Source: Bacteroidales bacterium (GTDB lineage Bacteria; Bacteroidota; Bacteroidia; Bacteroidales; FEN-979). From it: 49,181 nt of DNA. Under the pieces are notes generated by a model that was not told where the DNA came from, made no database searches, and was given only the letters and a program-made list of their open reading frames with translations. Shown here piece after piece: positions 16,694-23,794 of this stretch. Within the stretch, counting starts at the first letter, position 1. Every line of letters begins with the position of its first letter. Both the position numbers and the translations under genes were made by a program. The stretch is taken from assembly GCA_023231005.1 (NCBI GenBank), contig JALNWG010000022.1:1-49181 (forward strand), given 5' to 3'.

Positions 16694-16930
16694 TCATTCC
16701 AAATTAAATAATTCCAATTGATTAACCTTGGTATTTGTATGATTTATTTCGAGATCAACATATTTTTGAAGGAGTGGAGCAAGGGACTTTTTAATGATTT
16801 TATTGGGTGTAGTACGGCGCGATTTACAATAGTTTGTCAGTGATTTTTTTTGTCGCGCTGTTAATTTGATAGATATTGTTTTAAATTTCAGCGGCTTACG
16901 CTTTTTCTGGACTTTTTTGCGCGATACCAT
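16694..16930 (-). CDS. Small basic protein, probably ribbon-helix-helix DNA-binding
   Basis: 78 residues. A Lys/Arg-rich head (MVSRKKVQKKRKPLKF) is followed by a strand-like KTISIKL, then two predicted helices (TARQKKSLTNYCKSRR and TPNKIIKKSLAPLLQKYVD). That strand-helix-helix order is the layout of ribbon-helix-helix repressors such as CopG/Arc. The start ATG lies two bases behind the stop of glmM, so it belongs to that transcript. It might autoregulate glmM or another target; this is inference from the shape. No known family was recognised by name. Confidence 0.55.
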   Translation of the reverse strand: MVSRKKVQKKRKPLKFKTISIKLTARQKKSLTNYCKSRRTTPNKIIKKSLAPLLQKYVDLEINHTNTKVNQLELFNLE

Positions 16931-16932
16931 AA

Positions 16933-18327
16933 TTAACGTCCGGTTAAAATTTCCTTAAAATCGTTGATAATTTTCCGCGCCAGGTGATCCGCTTTATCGG
17001 CCATATCACTTTCAGCATAAATGCGAATAATTGGTTCTGTGTTGGATTTCCGTAAATGAACCCATTCATTTTCAAAGTGAATTTTTATCCCGTCAATGGT
17101 CGTAATTTGATTGCTTTTATATTTTTCCATGATGGTTTTCAAAATGAGGTCTATATCCATTTCAGGGGAAAATTCAACCTTGTTTTTTGAAATATAATAA
17201 TTTGGATATTGATCGCGAAGTACCGAGCATCTCTTTCCCGACTTGGCTAAAAAAGTAAGAAAGAGAGCAATTCCAACTAAAGCATCCCGCCCATAATGCA
17301 ATTCAGGGAAGATAACGCCACCATTGCCTTCTCCTCCAATTATTGCATTTTTTTCTTTCATCATCGCTACAACATTTACTTCTCCGACTGCTGAAGCAAA
17401 ATATTCCCCTCCTGCTTTTTCTGTGATCACTTTTAAAGCCTGGGTAGAAGAAAGATTAGAGACTGTATTTCCTATTCCATGTTTCAGTACATAATCAGCA
17501 ACTGAAACTAAGGTATATTCTTCCCCGAATGGTTCTCCCATTTCGTTGATAATTGCCAAACGGTCTACATCGGGATCTACAACAAAACCAAGGTCTGCAT
17601 TGTTTTTTACAACCATATCACAAATATCCCGAAGGTTTTCAGGCAAAGGTTCGGGAGGGTGAGAGAAATTACCGGTCGGATCACAATTTAACAAATCTAT
17701 TTTACTAACATTCAATGCCTTTAGCAACAATGGCAAAGCGATTCCTCCGGCACTATTAATTCCATCAATTACCACATGTAACCTTGCATTTTTAATGGCT
17801 TCCGTGTCGACCAGCGGCAAATCCAGAATTTTCTCTATATGCTTTTCAAGAAATGAATCGTCGGTTTCAACCTTCCCCAATTCAGAAATTTCGGCAAATA
17901 CGAAATCCCCTTTTCCCGAAATCTCAACCACCCGTTCGCCCTCCTTTGCAGATAGAAATTCCCCCTGACTATTCAACAATTTCAACGCATTCCACTGTTT
18001 TGGATTATGGCTCGCAGTAATGATTATCCCTCCCTGAGCCTGACTTTCAACTACGGCAATTTCTGTGGTAGGGGTTGTGGTTAATCCGATATCGAGTACA
18101 TCAACGCCGATACCCATTAACGTTCCTGTTACAAGTTGATTGACCATCTGGCCAGATAAACGAGCATCCCGTCCGACCACAATTTTAAGCTTTTTTGAAG
18201 GATTCATTTCCTTCAGAAAGGTTGCAAAGGCAGCTGTAAACCGAACAACGTCAACCGGACTAAGTCCCTGACCTGATTCCCCACCAATTGTCCCCCGAAT
18301 ACCAGATATGGATTTGATTAATGTCAT
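16933..18327 (-). CDS. glmM: Phosphoglucosamine mutase
   Basis: Phosphohexomutase of 464 residues that converts glucosamine-6-phosphate to glucosamine-1-phosphate for peptidoglycan and lipid A. Motifs: SGIRGTIGG at the N-terminus, phosphoserine loop TASHNPKQWNALK (serine at about 106), metal loop DPDVDRLAI, sugar loop GGEGNGGVIFPELHYGRD, and C-terminal RKSNTEPIIRIYAE phosphate site. The GEGNGG loop and overall length fit GlmM better than phosphomannomutase, but in Bacteroidetes and archaea the two are hard to separate. A basic RHH-like gene follows on the same transcript. Confidence 0.82.
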   Translation of the reverse strand: MTLIKSISGIRGTIGGESGQGLSPVDVVRFTAAFATFLKEMNPSKKLKIVVGRDARLSGQMVNQLVTGTLMGIGVDVLDIGLTTTPTTEIAVVESQAQGGIIITASHNPKQWNALKLLNSQGEFLSAKEGERVVEISGKGDFVFAEISELGKVETDDSFLEKHIEKILDLPLVDTEAIKNARLHVVIDGINSAGGIALPLLLKALNVSKIDLLNCDPTGNFSHPPEPLPENLRDICDMVVKNNADLGFVVDPDVDRLAIINEMGEPFGEEYTLVSVADYVLKHGIGNTVSNLSSTQALKVITEKAGGEYFASAVGEVNVVAMMKEKNAIIGGEGNGGVIFPELHYGRDALVGIALFLTFLAKSGKRCSVLRDQYPNYYISKNKVEFSPEMDIDLILKTIMEKYKSNQITTIDGIKIHFENEWVHLRKSNTEPIIRIYAESDMADKADHLARKIINDFKEILTGR

Positions 18328-18341
18328 ACAAGAATTTTAAG

Positions 18342-18349
18342 CAAATGTA
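18342..18349 (-). promoter_or_regulatory. -7 box of glmM (TACATTTG)
   Basis: Minus-strand TACATTTG fits TAnnTTTG, ending 14 bases before the glmM ATG. Confidence 0.45.
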
Positions 18350-18401
18350 AAAAAAAATGAAATCAGCCTCCTGAGGCTTTTTCGAACGTCATAATTTTTA
18401 C

Positions 18402-18409
18402 TAATTTTG
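18402..18409 (+). promoter_or_regulatory. -7 box (TAATTTTG) of the TPR gene, leaderless spacing
   Basis: TAATTTTG fits TAnnTTTG and ends only seven bases before the ATG at 18417, predicting a transcript start within about three bases of the start codon. Confidence 0.5.
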
Positions 18410-18416
18410 CAAGGTC

Positions 18417-19829
18417 ATGGAAGAGCCCTTTGAGTCATATTTTGATCGCGAAACGATTTCCTTGGTGAAGCGTTTTGAAAAAATGCTCCAACATGATCAA
18501 TATTTTTTCTTTGATGTAGATGAATTTGAAGAGATCATTGAATATTATTTCTTTAAAAACGATCAGCGAAAAGCATTGCTCACCATACAGCAATCGCTGG
18601 AGCAACATCCTGGTTGTGTTCAGTTACAAATAAAGCAGGTACAATATCTCATCAACTCAAATAAAGATCATGAAGCGTTGCAACTTCTTAAAGAAATCGA
18701 TCAACCTGCAACAGAAGACAGCGATTTTTTCCAATCCAAAGGAAACCTGTATAGCCAGTTAGAGAAGCCGGAAAAAGCAATTGAAGCATACAAGCAAGCA
18801 ATAGAAGGAGCCGATTATCTTGATGATCTCTATTCCAGCATTGCTTTTGAATATGAGAACCTTTCAAAATATGATCAGGCAATTGATTATTTACTCAAAG
18901 CAGTTTCATTAAACCCGGAAAACGAAGCTGCTCTTTATGAGTTTTCTTTTTGTTGTGAAGTTTCAAAGCAAACCGATCGTTGTATCGAATTTTTACGCTC
19001 ATTTATTGACCTTCACCCCTATTCACAGGCTGCCTGGTTTAATCTCGGAATTGCTTTCAGCAACCAGGAACTTTATGAAAAGGCTATCGAGGCTTATGAT
19101 TATGTTATCGCCATTGATGAAACTTTTTCCTCAGCCTATTTTAACAAAGCCAATTGCTTAGCTAATATTGGCAATTTTGATAAAGCCATCGAAATTTATC
19201 TGGAGACTTTCTTTTATGAAGATCCGGAACCTATTACCTATTACTATATTGCAGAATGTTACGAAAAACTAAAGAATTTCGATACTGCAATAAACTATTA
19301 TCAGAAATCAGTAGAACTTGATTCAGATTTTGCTGATGCCTGGTTGGGAATTGGTATTTCCTATGATGAATTGGGTCAGTCACAAACCGCATTGCCCTTT
19401 ATTCACAAAGCCATCCGGCTCTCTCCTGCCGTACCCGATTACTGGTTCATTTTAGGCGATATCCAGATTAAATTATCGAAAATTGAAGAAGGAATCAGTT
19501 CTTACCAAAAAGTGATTGAACTGGATCCACAAGATGTTGATATTTGGCTCGACCTGGCCGTGGTTTTTGCTGACCAGAAAAACTTCGAAAAAGCATTTTC
19601 TGTGTTGGAAGATGGTTTATTATACCACGAAAACAATGCAGATTATTATTTTGGAATGGCCTACTATTTACTGATGATGGGCAAAACAAATCAGGCCAAT
19701 GAACTTCTGATAAAAGCCCTGACCTTGGATTACGATGGTTATAAAAGGCTTTTCACCACTTTCCCCGATATAAAAAACTTTCCGGCAGTTCTGGAAATGA
19801 TAGATAATTTTAAAGGAAAATCACTATGA
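18417..19829 (+). CDS. Cytoplasmic TPR-repeat protein
   Basis: 470 residues, no signal peptide, acidic. It is made of about ten or more tetratricopeptide repeats (for example AIDYLLKAVSLNPENEAALYEFSFCCEVS, AAWFNLGIAFSNQELYEKAIEAYDYVIAIDE, ADAWLGIGISYDELGQSQTALPFIHKAIRL). These form a superhelical scaffold for protein binding. Its TGA overlaps the ATG of the ComA-like gene by four bases, so the two are translationally coupled, and aroE follows ten bases after that. This large TPR protein occurs widely in Bacteroidetes; what it binds is unknown. Confidence 0.8.
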   Translation: MEEPFESYFDRETISLVKRFEKMLQHDQYFFFDVDEFEEIIEYYFFKNDQRKALLTIQQSLEQHPGCVQLQIKQVQYLINSNKDHEALQLLKEIDQPATEDSDFFQSKGNLYSQLEKPEKAIEAYKQAIEGADYLDDLYSSIAFEYENLSKYDQAIDYLLKAVSLNPENEAALYEFSFCCEVSKQTDRCIEFLRSFIDLHPYSQAAWFNLGIAFSNQELYEKAIEAYDYVIAIDETFSSAYFNKANCLANIGNFDKAIEIYLETFFYEDPEPITYYYIAECYEKLKNFDTAINYYQKSVELDSDFADAWLGIGISYDELGQSQTALPFIHKAIRLSPAVPDYWFILGDIQIKLSKIEEGISSYQKVIELDPQDVDIWLDLAVVFADQKNFEKAFSVLEDGLLYHENNADYYFGMAYYLLMMGKTNQANELLIKALTLDYDGYKRLFTTFPDIKNFPAVLEMIDNFKGKSL

Positions 19830-20605
19830 AGCTAACGTATTTACCCGATCGTACTGCCAAACCGAGGCAGACTGGTGTTTCGATGGTTATGGATAAAAGT
19901 TTAAGCTTGCGGGAAGCAGAAGACCTTATTGCCTCCGCCCACCATCTGATTGACTTCGTGAAACTTGGTTTTGGCACCTCAATTGTTTGCAATCAGGTAG
20001 CCGAAAAGGTCAAAATTTATCAACAGGCTGGAATTAAAGTTTATGTTGGGGGAACCCTGTTCGAAGCTTTCCTCGTTCGGAATATGTTCGATGATTATCG
20101 TAAATATATTGACAATTTAGGCTTGGATACAGTTGAAATTTCAGATGGTTCCATGATTATGGATCATGATGAAAAATGTGAATACATCCATAAATTAACA
20201 AAAAATTATACCGTCTTATCGGAGGTAGGTTCCAAGGAATCCGGGATCCTGATTGCTCCGAACCGCTGGATTGAAATGATGCAGAAAGAATTACAAGCAG
20301 GATCTTTCAAGGTAATTGCTGAAGCCCGTGAAAGTGGAAATGTTGGAATATACCGTCCCACCGGAAAAGCACATGTCTCCCTCATTAATAAAATCCTTAC
20401 TAAGGTCACTGTGGATAAAATTCTTTGGGAAGCCCCATTAAAATCACAACAGGTTTGGTTCATCAAAAATTTTGGCTCCAATGTAAACCTGGGAAATATC
20501 CCCCCATCAGAAATCATCCCATTAGAAACCCTCCGGCTTGGATTACGCGGAGATACTTTTTTCCAGTTTCTTCCGCCCAAATTCAGAAAATTACAACCTA
20601 AGTAA
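19826..20605 (+). CDS. Phosphosulfolactate synthase-like protein (ComA family)
   Basis: 259 residues of a TIM-barrel enzyme family (PF02679). In methanogens ComA joins phosphoenolpyruvate and sulfite to give phosphosulfolactate, the first step of coenzyme M synthesis. Recognisable are KPRQTGVSMVMDKSLSLREAEDLI, FVKLGFGTSIV, VGGTLFEAFL, VEISDGSMIM, VLSEVGSKESG, VIAEARESGNVGIY, WEAPLKSQQVWFI and GSNVNLGNIPPSEIIPLETLRLGLRGD, all family-like. ComB and ComC partners are not present. The bacterial role is open: sulfolactate or other sulfonate synthesis is possible but not shown. It overlaps the TPR gene by four bases and precedes aroE. Confidence 0.75.
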   Translation: MKLTYLPDRTAKPRQTGVSMVMDKSLSLREAEDLIASAHHLIDFVKLGFGTSIVCNQVAEKVKIYQQAGIKVYVGGTLFEAFLVRNMFDDYRKYIDNLGLDTVEISDGSMIMDHDEKCEYIHKLTKNYTVLSEVGSKESGILIAPNRWIEMMQKELQAGSFKVIAEARESGNVGIYRPTGKAHVSLINKILTKVTVDKILWEAPLKSQQVWFIKNFGSNVNLGNIPPSEIIPLETLRLGLRGDTFFQFLPPKFRKLQPK

Positions 20606-20615
20606 TCATCTCTGA

Positions 20616-21365
20616 ATGACACTTTACGGTTTAATTGGTTATCCGATTGATCATTCCTGGTCTGCCGTATATTTTGCAGAAAAGTTCCGTCTTGAAGGCA
20701 TTACAGATCAGGAATACCGGCTTTTCCCTTTGCAAAATCTCAACCAGTTTTCTTCTCTGCTCGAAAAAAATCCCGATCTGTTGGGATTGAATGTTACCAT
20801 TCCCCATAAGGTGAATATCCTCCCTTTACTTGACGAATTGGATAATACTGCAAAAACCGTTGGCGCTGTAAATACGATTAAAATTATCCGGTCTCATGAA
20901 CGTATTAGAACCAAAGGGTTTAATACTGACACCTCCGGTTTTTTGTTATCCTTACCCGAGAACCTTCCCGATTCAAAAGTTCTTTTATTGGGTACCGGAG
21001 GTGCTTCAAAAGCCGTTGCTTATGTCCTTCATCAAAAAAAAATGGAGGTGATTTGGGTTTCCCGTAATCCAAATGACGAAAAAACCATCCGATATTCCGA
21101 TGTAACTGCCGAAATGGTATATCAATGCCGGGTTATCATCAATGCAACACCCGTTGGAATGTATCCCCACACTATGGAAATACCTCCCATCCCATATACT
21201 TCAATCACCCCCCAACACCTTCTTTACGATCTCATCTATAATCCTGAAGAAACACGTTTTTTAGCTGAGGGTAGAAAAAGAGGTGCCAGAATCATGAATG
21301 GCAAGCAAATGCTGATGCATCAGGCAGAATCAGCCTATCGAATTTTTATAGATCCTGAGAATTGA
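20616..21365 (+). CDS. aroE: Shikimate dehydrogenase
   Basis: 249 residues; NADPH-dependent reduction of 3-dehydroshikimate in aromatic amino-acid synthesis. Motifs: substrate-binding GYPIDHSWSAVYF at the N-terminus, catalytic lysine in NVTIPHKVNILP, GAVNTI, NTDTSGF with the catalytic aspartate, the NADP loop LGTGGASKAVAYVL, INATPVGMYP, and C-terminal NGKQMLMHQAE. The length is at the short end for AroE, as in other Bacteroidetes. It follows the ComA-like gene by ten bases and converges with the DUF4342 gene with a one-base gap. Confidence 0.93.
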   Translation: MTLYGLIGYPIDHSWSAVYFAEKFRLEGITDQEYRLFPLQNLNQFSSLLEKNPDLLGLNVTIPHKVNILPLLDELDNTAKTVGAVNTIKIIRSHERIRTKGFNTDTSGFLLSLPENLPDSKVLLLGTGGASKAVAYVLHQKKMEVIWVSRNPNDEKTIRYSDVTAEMVYQCRVIINATPVGMYPHTMEIPPIPYTSITPQHLLYDLIYNPEETRFLAEGRKRGARIMNGKQMLMHQAESAYRIFIDPEN

Positions 21366-21366
21366 A

Positions 21367-21693
21367 TCATCCATTCTCTTTTTTTTCAGACTCTTCAGGT
21401 TTTTCGGACTCTTCAGGTTTTTCGGGTTCTTTGGTTTTTTCGGGTTCATCCGAGCGGATTACTTCGATTTTCAGGTCGGCTACCATTGCAGCAACTGCAC
21501 CCACTGCGGCAAACATCGGAGCCAGAAGAGCCCCGATCACCCCAAAAGTGACCGGAATTTCCAGATAAACTTTCCCAGTCTCGTCTTTTATAATCAGCCG
21601 TCTTACATTTCCTTCATGGATAAGCTGCTTGATCTTTTCAACCAACTCTTCTCCCTTGACTTTAAATTCTTCTGACATGTTTTCCATACCCAT
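21367..21693 (-). CDS. DUF4342-domain protein with an acidic repeat tail
   Basis: 108 residues. The first 70 match DUF4342: SEEFKVKGEELVEKIKQLIHEGNVRRLIIKDETGK, then a hydrophobic Gly/Ala stretch (VTFGVIGALLAPMFAAVGAVAAMVADLKIEV) that may insert in a membrane. The tail is repeats of EKPEES/EPEKTK with high charge, encoded by imperfect 18-base DNA repeats. The start could be any of three nearby Met codons (MGMENM). It starts three bases after the aldehyde dehydrogenase stop, so both are in one transcript. Function unknown. Confidence 0.7.
   Translation of the reverse strand: MGMENMSEEFKVKGEELVEKIKQLIHEGNVRRLIIKDETGKVYLEIPVTFGVIGALLAPMFAAVGAVAAMVADLKIEVIRSDEPEKTKEPEKPEESEKPEESEKKENG
21389..21442 (+). 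repeat. 18-base tandem repeat inside the DUF4342 gene
   Basis: Two identical 18-base units, 21389-21406 and 21407-21424 (GACTCTTCAGGTTTTTCG), are followed by a degenerate third (21425-21442). They encode the Glu/Lys/Pro-rich tail. In-frame units of this size can change copy number by slippage without breaking the frame. Confidence 0.8.
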
Positions 21694-21696
21694 TCT

Positions 21697-23073
21697 TTAT
21701 TTGATTATCATTTTTAAAAGTTTGATTTTATTCATATAAGGAGCATACCTTATAGGAATATCAATAAAATTTAACTTTTTTATTATTGCCCGCTGATGGG
21801 AAAAAGTATCAAAGCTGAATTTTCCATGATATCTTCCCATGCCGCTGTTTCCAACACCACCAAAGGGCAAGTGATCATTTGAAACATGAATGATAACATC
21901 GTTGATGCAACCACCTCCCGAAGAAGTCTTGAACAGGACTTCCTTTTGTTTTGCTTTGTTGGTTGAAAAATAGTATAAAGCCAGGGGTTTCGGGTGACTG
22001 TTCACATATTCGATAACCTCAGCAATATCATCAAATTCCATAATGGGAAGAAGGGGCCCAAATATTTCTTCCTGCATGATGGGATCATCCGGCTTAACAC
22101 AGTCGATAAGGGTAGGCGAAATATATTTTTCCTCTAAAATCACTTCTCCTCCATATACAATTTTCCCATTATTAAGGAAACCAGCCAATCGCTCAGTTTT
22201 AGGACGGGTGGCAATACGAACAAAATCAGTGCTTAATCGTGGATCTGCACCAAAATAATCCTGTATCTTATTTTTCAGCAATTCGAGTAATGGAGCTTTC
22301 ACAGAACTGTGGACAAAAAGATAGTCGGGGGCAATGCAGGTTTGTCCCGCATTCAGAAATTTCCCCCAAACAATACGGCTGGCAGCCACTTTCAGATTGG
22401 CATCGTGATCTACAATACAAGGACTTTTTCCACCCAATTCCAGCGAAACGGGAGTCAGGTTTTTCGCAGCTGCTTCCATCACAACTTTACCTACCAACGG
22501 GCTTCCGGTAAAGAAAATATAATCCCAGGGTTGAGAAAGAAGAGACTGGTTAGCCTGCCGTCCTCCTCCGAATAGCGTAATGTACCCGGGTTCGAAATAT
22601 TCACGAATCATTTTACCCATGACTTCTGCCGTGCAGGGAGTAAATTCCGATGCTTTTAATGTAATACAATTTCCCGCAGAAATAGCGCCAACCAATGGGT
22701 TGATTAAAAGCTGAAAAGGATAGTTCCAGGGAGCAATGATCAACACCCGTCCTAAGGGTTCTTGATAAATGCGGCTGGTCGACCAGAAATTGATCATCTG
22801 ATTGGTTGGAACTTTTTGTGGTTTAGCCCAACGACGGAGTTTGCGAATGTGAAGGCTGATTTCTGACAGCACCAATCCTATTTCTGTTGCATAGGTTTCG
22901 AATTTGGATTTATGAAGATCTTTCCAAAGCGCTTCATATAACCTTTCTTCGTATGCATGAATGGCCGTTTTTAATATTTTAAGCTGTCGAATTCTGAAAT
23001 CAATAGATTTTGTTTCATGCGTATTAAAAAATGCCTGTTGTCTTTCTACAACAATCTTAACCATCTCGTCCAT
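21697..23073 (-). CDS. NAD(P)-dependent aldehyde dehydrogenase, class 3-like
   Basis: 458 residues, oxidising an aldehyde to its acid. Seen: APWNYPFQLLINPLVGAISAGNCITLKASEFTP (cofactor region), general base Glu212 in SLELGGKSP, catalytic Cys246 in NAGQTCIAPD, EEIFGPLLPI and the C-terminal FGGVGNSGMGRYHGKFSFDTFSH. The short length and that C-terminal motif match the ALDH3-like group often used for long-chain fatty aldehydes. It lacks an obvious signal, so it is cytosolic or membrane-associated. DUF4342 follows three bases downstream. The substrate cannot be read from the sequence. Confidence 0.88.
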   Translation of the reverse strand: MDEMVKIVVERQQAFFNTHETKSIDFRIRQLKILKTAIHAYEERLYEALWKDLHKSKFETYATEIGLVLSEISLHIRKLRRWAKPQKVPTNQMINFWSTSRIYQEPLGRVLIIAPWNYPFQLLINPLVGAISAGNCITLKASEFTPCTAEVMGKMIREYFEPGYITLFGGGRQANQSLLSQPWDYIFFTGSPLVGKVVMEAAAKNLTPVSLELGGKSPCIVDHDANLKVAASRIVWGKFLNAGQTCIAPDYLFVHSSVKAPLLELLKNKIQDYFGADPRLSTDFVRIATRPKTERLAGFLNNGKIVYGGEVILEEKYISPTLIDCVKPDDPIMQEEIFGPLLPIMEFDDIAEVIEYVNSHPKPLALYYFSTNKAKQKEVLFKTSSGGGCINDVIIHVSNDHLPFGGVGNSGMGRYHGKFSFDTFSHQRAIIKKLNFIDIPIRYAPYMNKIKLLKMIIK

Positions 23074-23366
23074 AATCCAAATTTGATATTTTTTTATGTT
23101 ACTTTATCATTTCTGACTTTCTTTGCTACAAACTGAATCCTCCCTTAGATTTGTTTCTCCCCCATCCACCACCCGTCAATCAGATCGAAACAATGAACCA
23201 GGAATATATTTTTGTGAAGATACGTATTTTGACCAATCCCCAATGCCCCGCAGTTACAAGAATTGTAGATTTCGTATCTTTGCCACAATTATTAGTTGCT
23301 TTTGGATTAATTCCAAAATTAGGAAAAATATTAAGCCTGTAAAAATTAAGGCGTAATAAAGATTTA

Positions 23367-23398
23367 ATTTGGTACTATCAAAAGAAATATGTAAATTT
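23367..23398 (+). promoter_or_regulatory. rpsO promoter, complete Bacteroidetes -33/-7 pair
   Basis: TTTG at 23367-23370, a 20-base spacer and TAAATTTG at 23391-23398. Both elements and spacing match the phylum consensus; it is the best promoter in the window. The start of transcription would be about 23402-23403, giving a leader of nearly 50 bases. Confidence 0.75.
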
Positions 23399-23402
23399 GC
23401 AA

Positions 23403-23414
23403 CCCTTTTAAAAG
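23403..23414. promoter_or_regulatory. 12-base palindrome at the rpsO transcript start
   Basis: CCTTTTAAAAGG is perfectly symmetrical and begins at about +1. It could be an operator or a short 5' hairpin of the rpsO mRNA. Purely positional evidence. Confidence 0.3.
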
Positions 23415-23450
23415 GTCTCACAAACAATAATCTGAAACAATATCAACAGC

Positions 23451-23720
23451 ATGAATTTCACACCTGAAGTAAAAAAGAAAGCATTTAAAGACCACGGAAA
23501 ATCTGAATTTGACACTGGTTCATCTGAAGCACAAGTGGCCTTGTTCACAATGAAAATTCACCACCTGACGGAACATCAGAAAATCAACAAAAAAGATCAT
23601 GTTACTCAACGTTCATTAGTGATTATGGTTGGAAAACGCAGAAAACTTTTAGGTTATCTGAAAACCAAGGACATTGAGCGGTACCGTAACATTATCAAAA
23701 AACTCGGGGTCCGTAAATAA
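23451..23720 (+). CDS. rpsO: 30S ribosomal protein S15
   Basis: 89 residues, the normal size for S15, which binds the central domain of 16S rRNA early in 30S assembly. Seen: the N-terminal helix then FDTGSSEAQVALFTMKIHHLTEHQKINKKDHVTQRSLVIMVGKRRKLLGYLKTKDIERYRNIIKKLG, the diagnostic S15 core. The gene has a strong promoter and is followed by an intrinsic terminator and then pnp, the arrangement known from many bacteria, including E. coli. Confidence 0.98.
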   Translation: MNFTPEVKKKAFKDHGKSEFDTGSSEAQVALFTMKIHHLTEHQKINKKDHVTQRSLVIMVGKRRKLLGYLKTKDIERYRNIIKKLGVRK

Positions 23721-23742
23721 TTTTATTTTTTCCAAAAAAATA

Positions 23743-23771
23743 AAAAGAGGCAATGTACAGTTGCCTCTTTT
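23743..23771 (+). terminator. Intrinsic terminator/processing hairpin between rpsO and pnp
   Basis: An 11-bp perfect stem AAAAGAGGCAA/TTGCCTCTTTT (23743-23753, 23761-23771) with a seven-base loop. The T-rich right arm makes it a likely attenuating terminator. In other bacteria hairpins between rpsO and pnp are RNase III sites; that role here is inference. Confidence 0.7.
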
Positions 23772-23794
23772 AATATCTGAAAGAGACAAAACAA

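Larger units (their letters stand above)
23074..23450. other. Divergent intergenic region between ALDH and rpsO
   Basis: 377 bases with no convincing gene; two short plus-strand frames here lack family features. It holds the rpsO promoter (23367-23398) and a further TATCTTTG at 23275-23282 that also fits TAnnTTTG but has no gene of its own. No tRNA or riboswitch seen. No TAnnTTTG box is visible for the aldehyde dehydrogenase on the other strand. Confidence 0.6.

Noticed and set aside
23123..23356. Two small plus-strand frames (77 and 63 codons) upstream of rpsO
   Set aside because: No promoter or start context, no family, and composition like non-coding DNA; the rpsO promoter starts inside or just after them.
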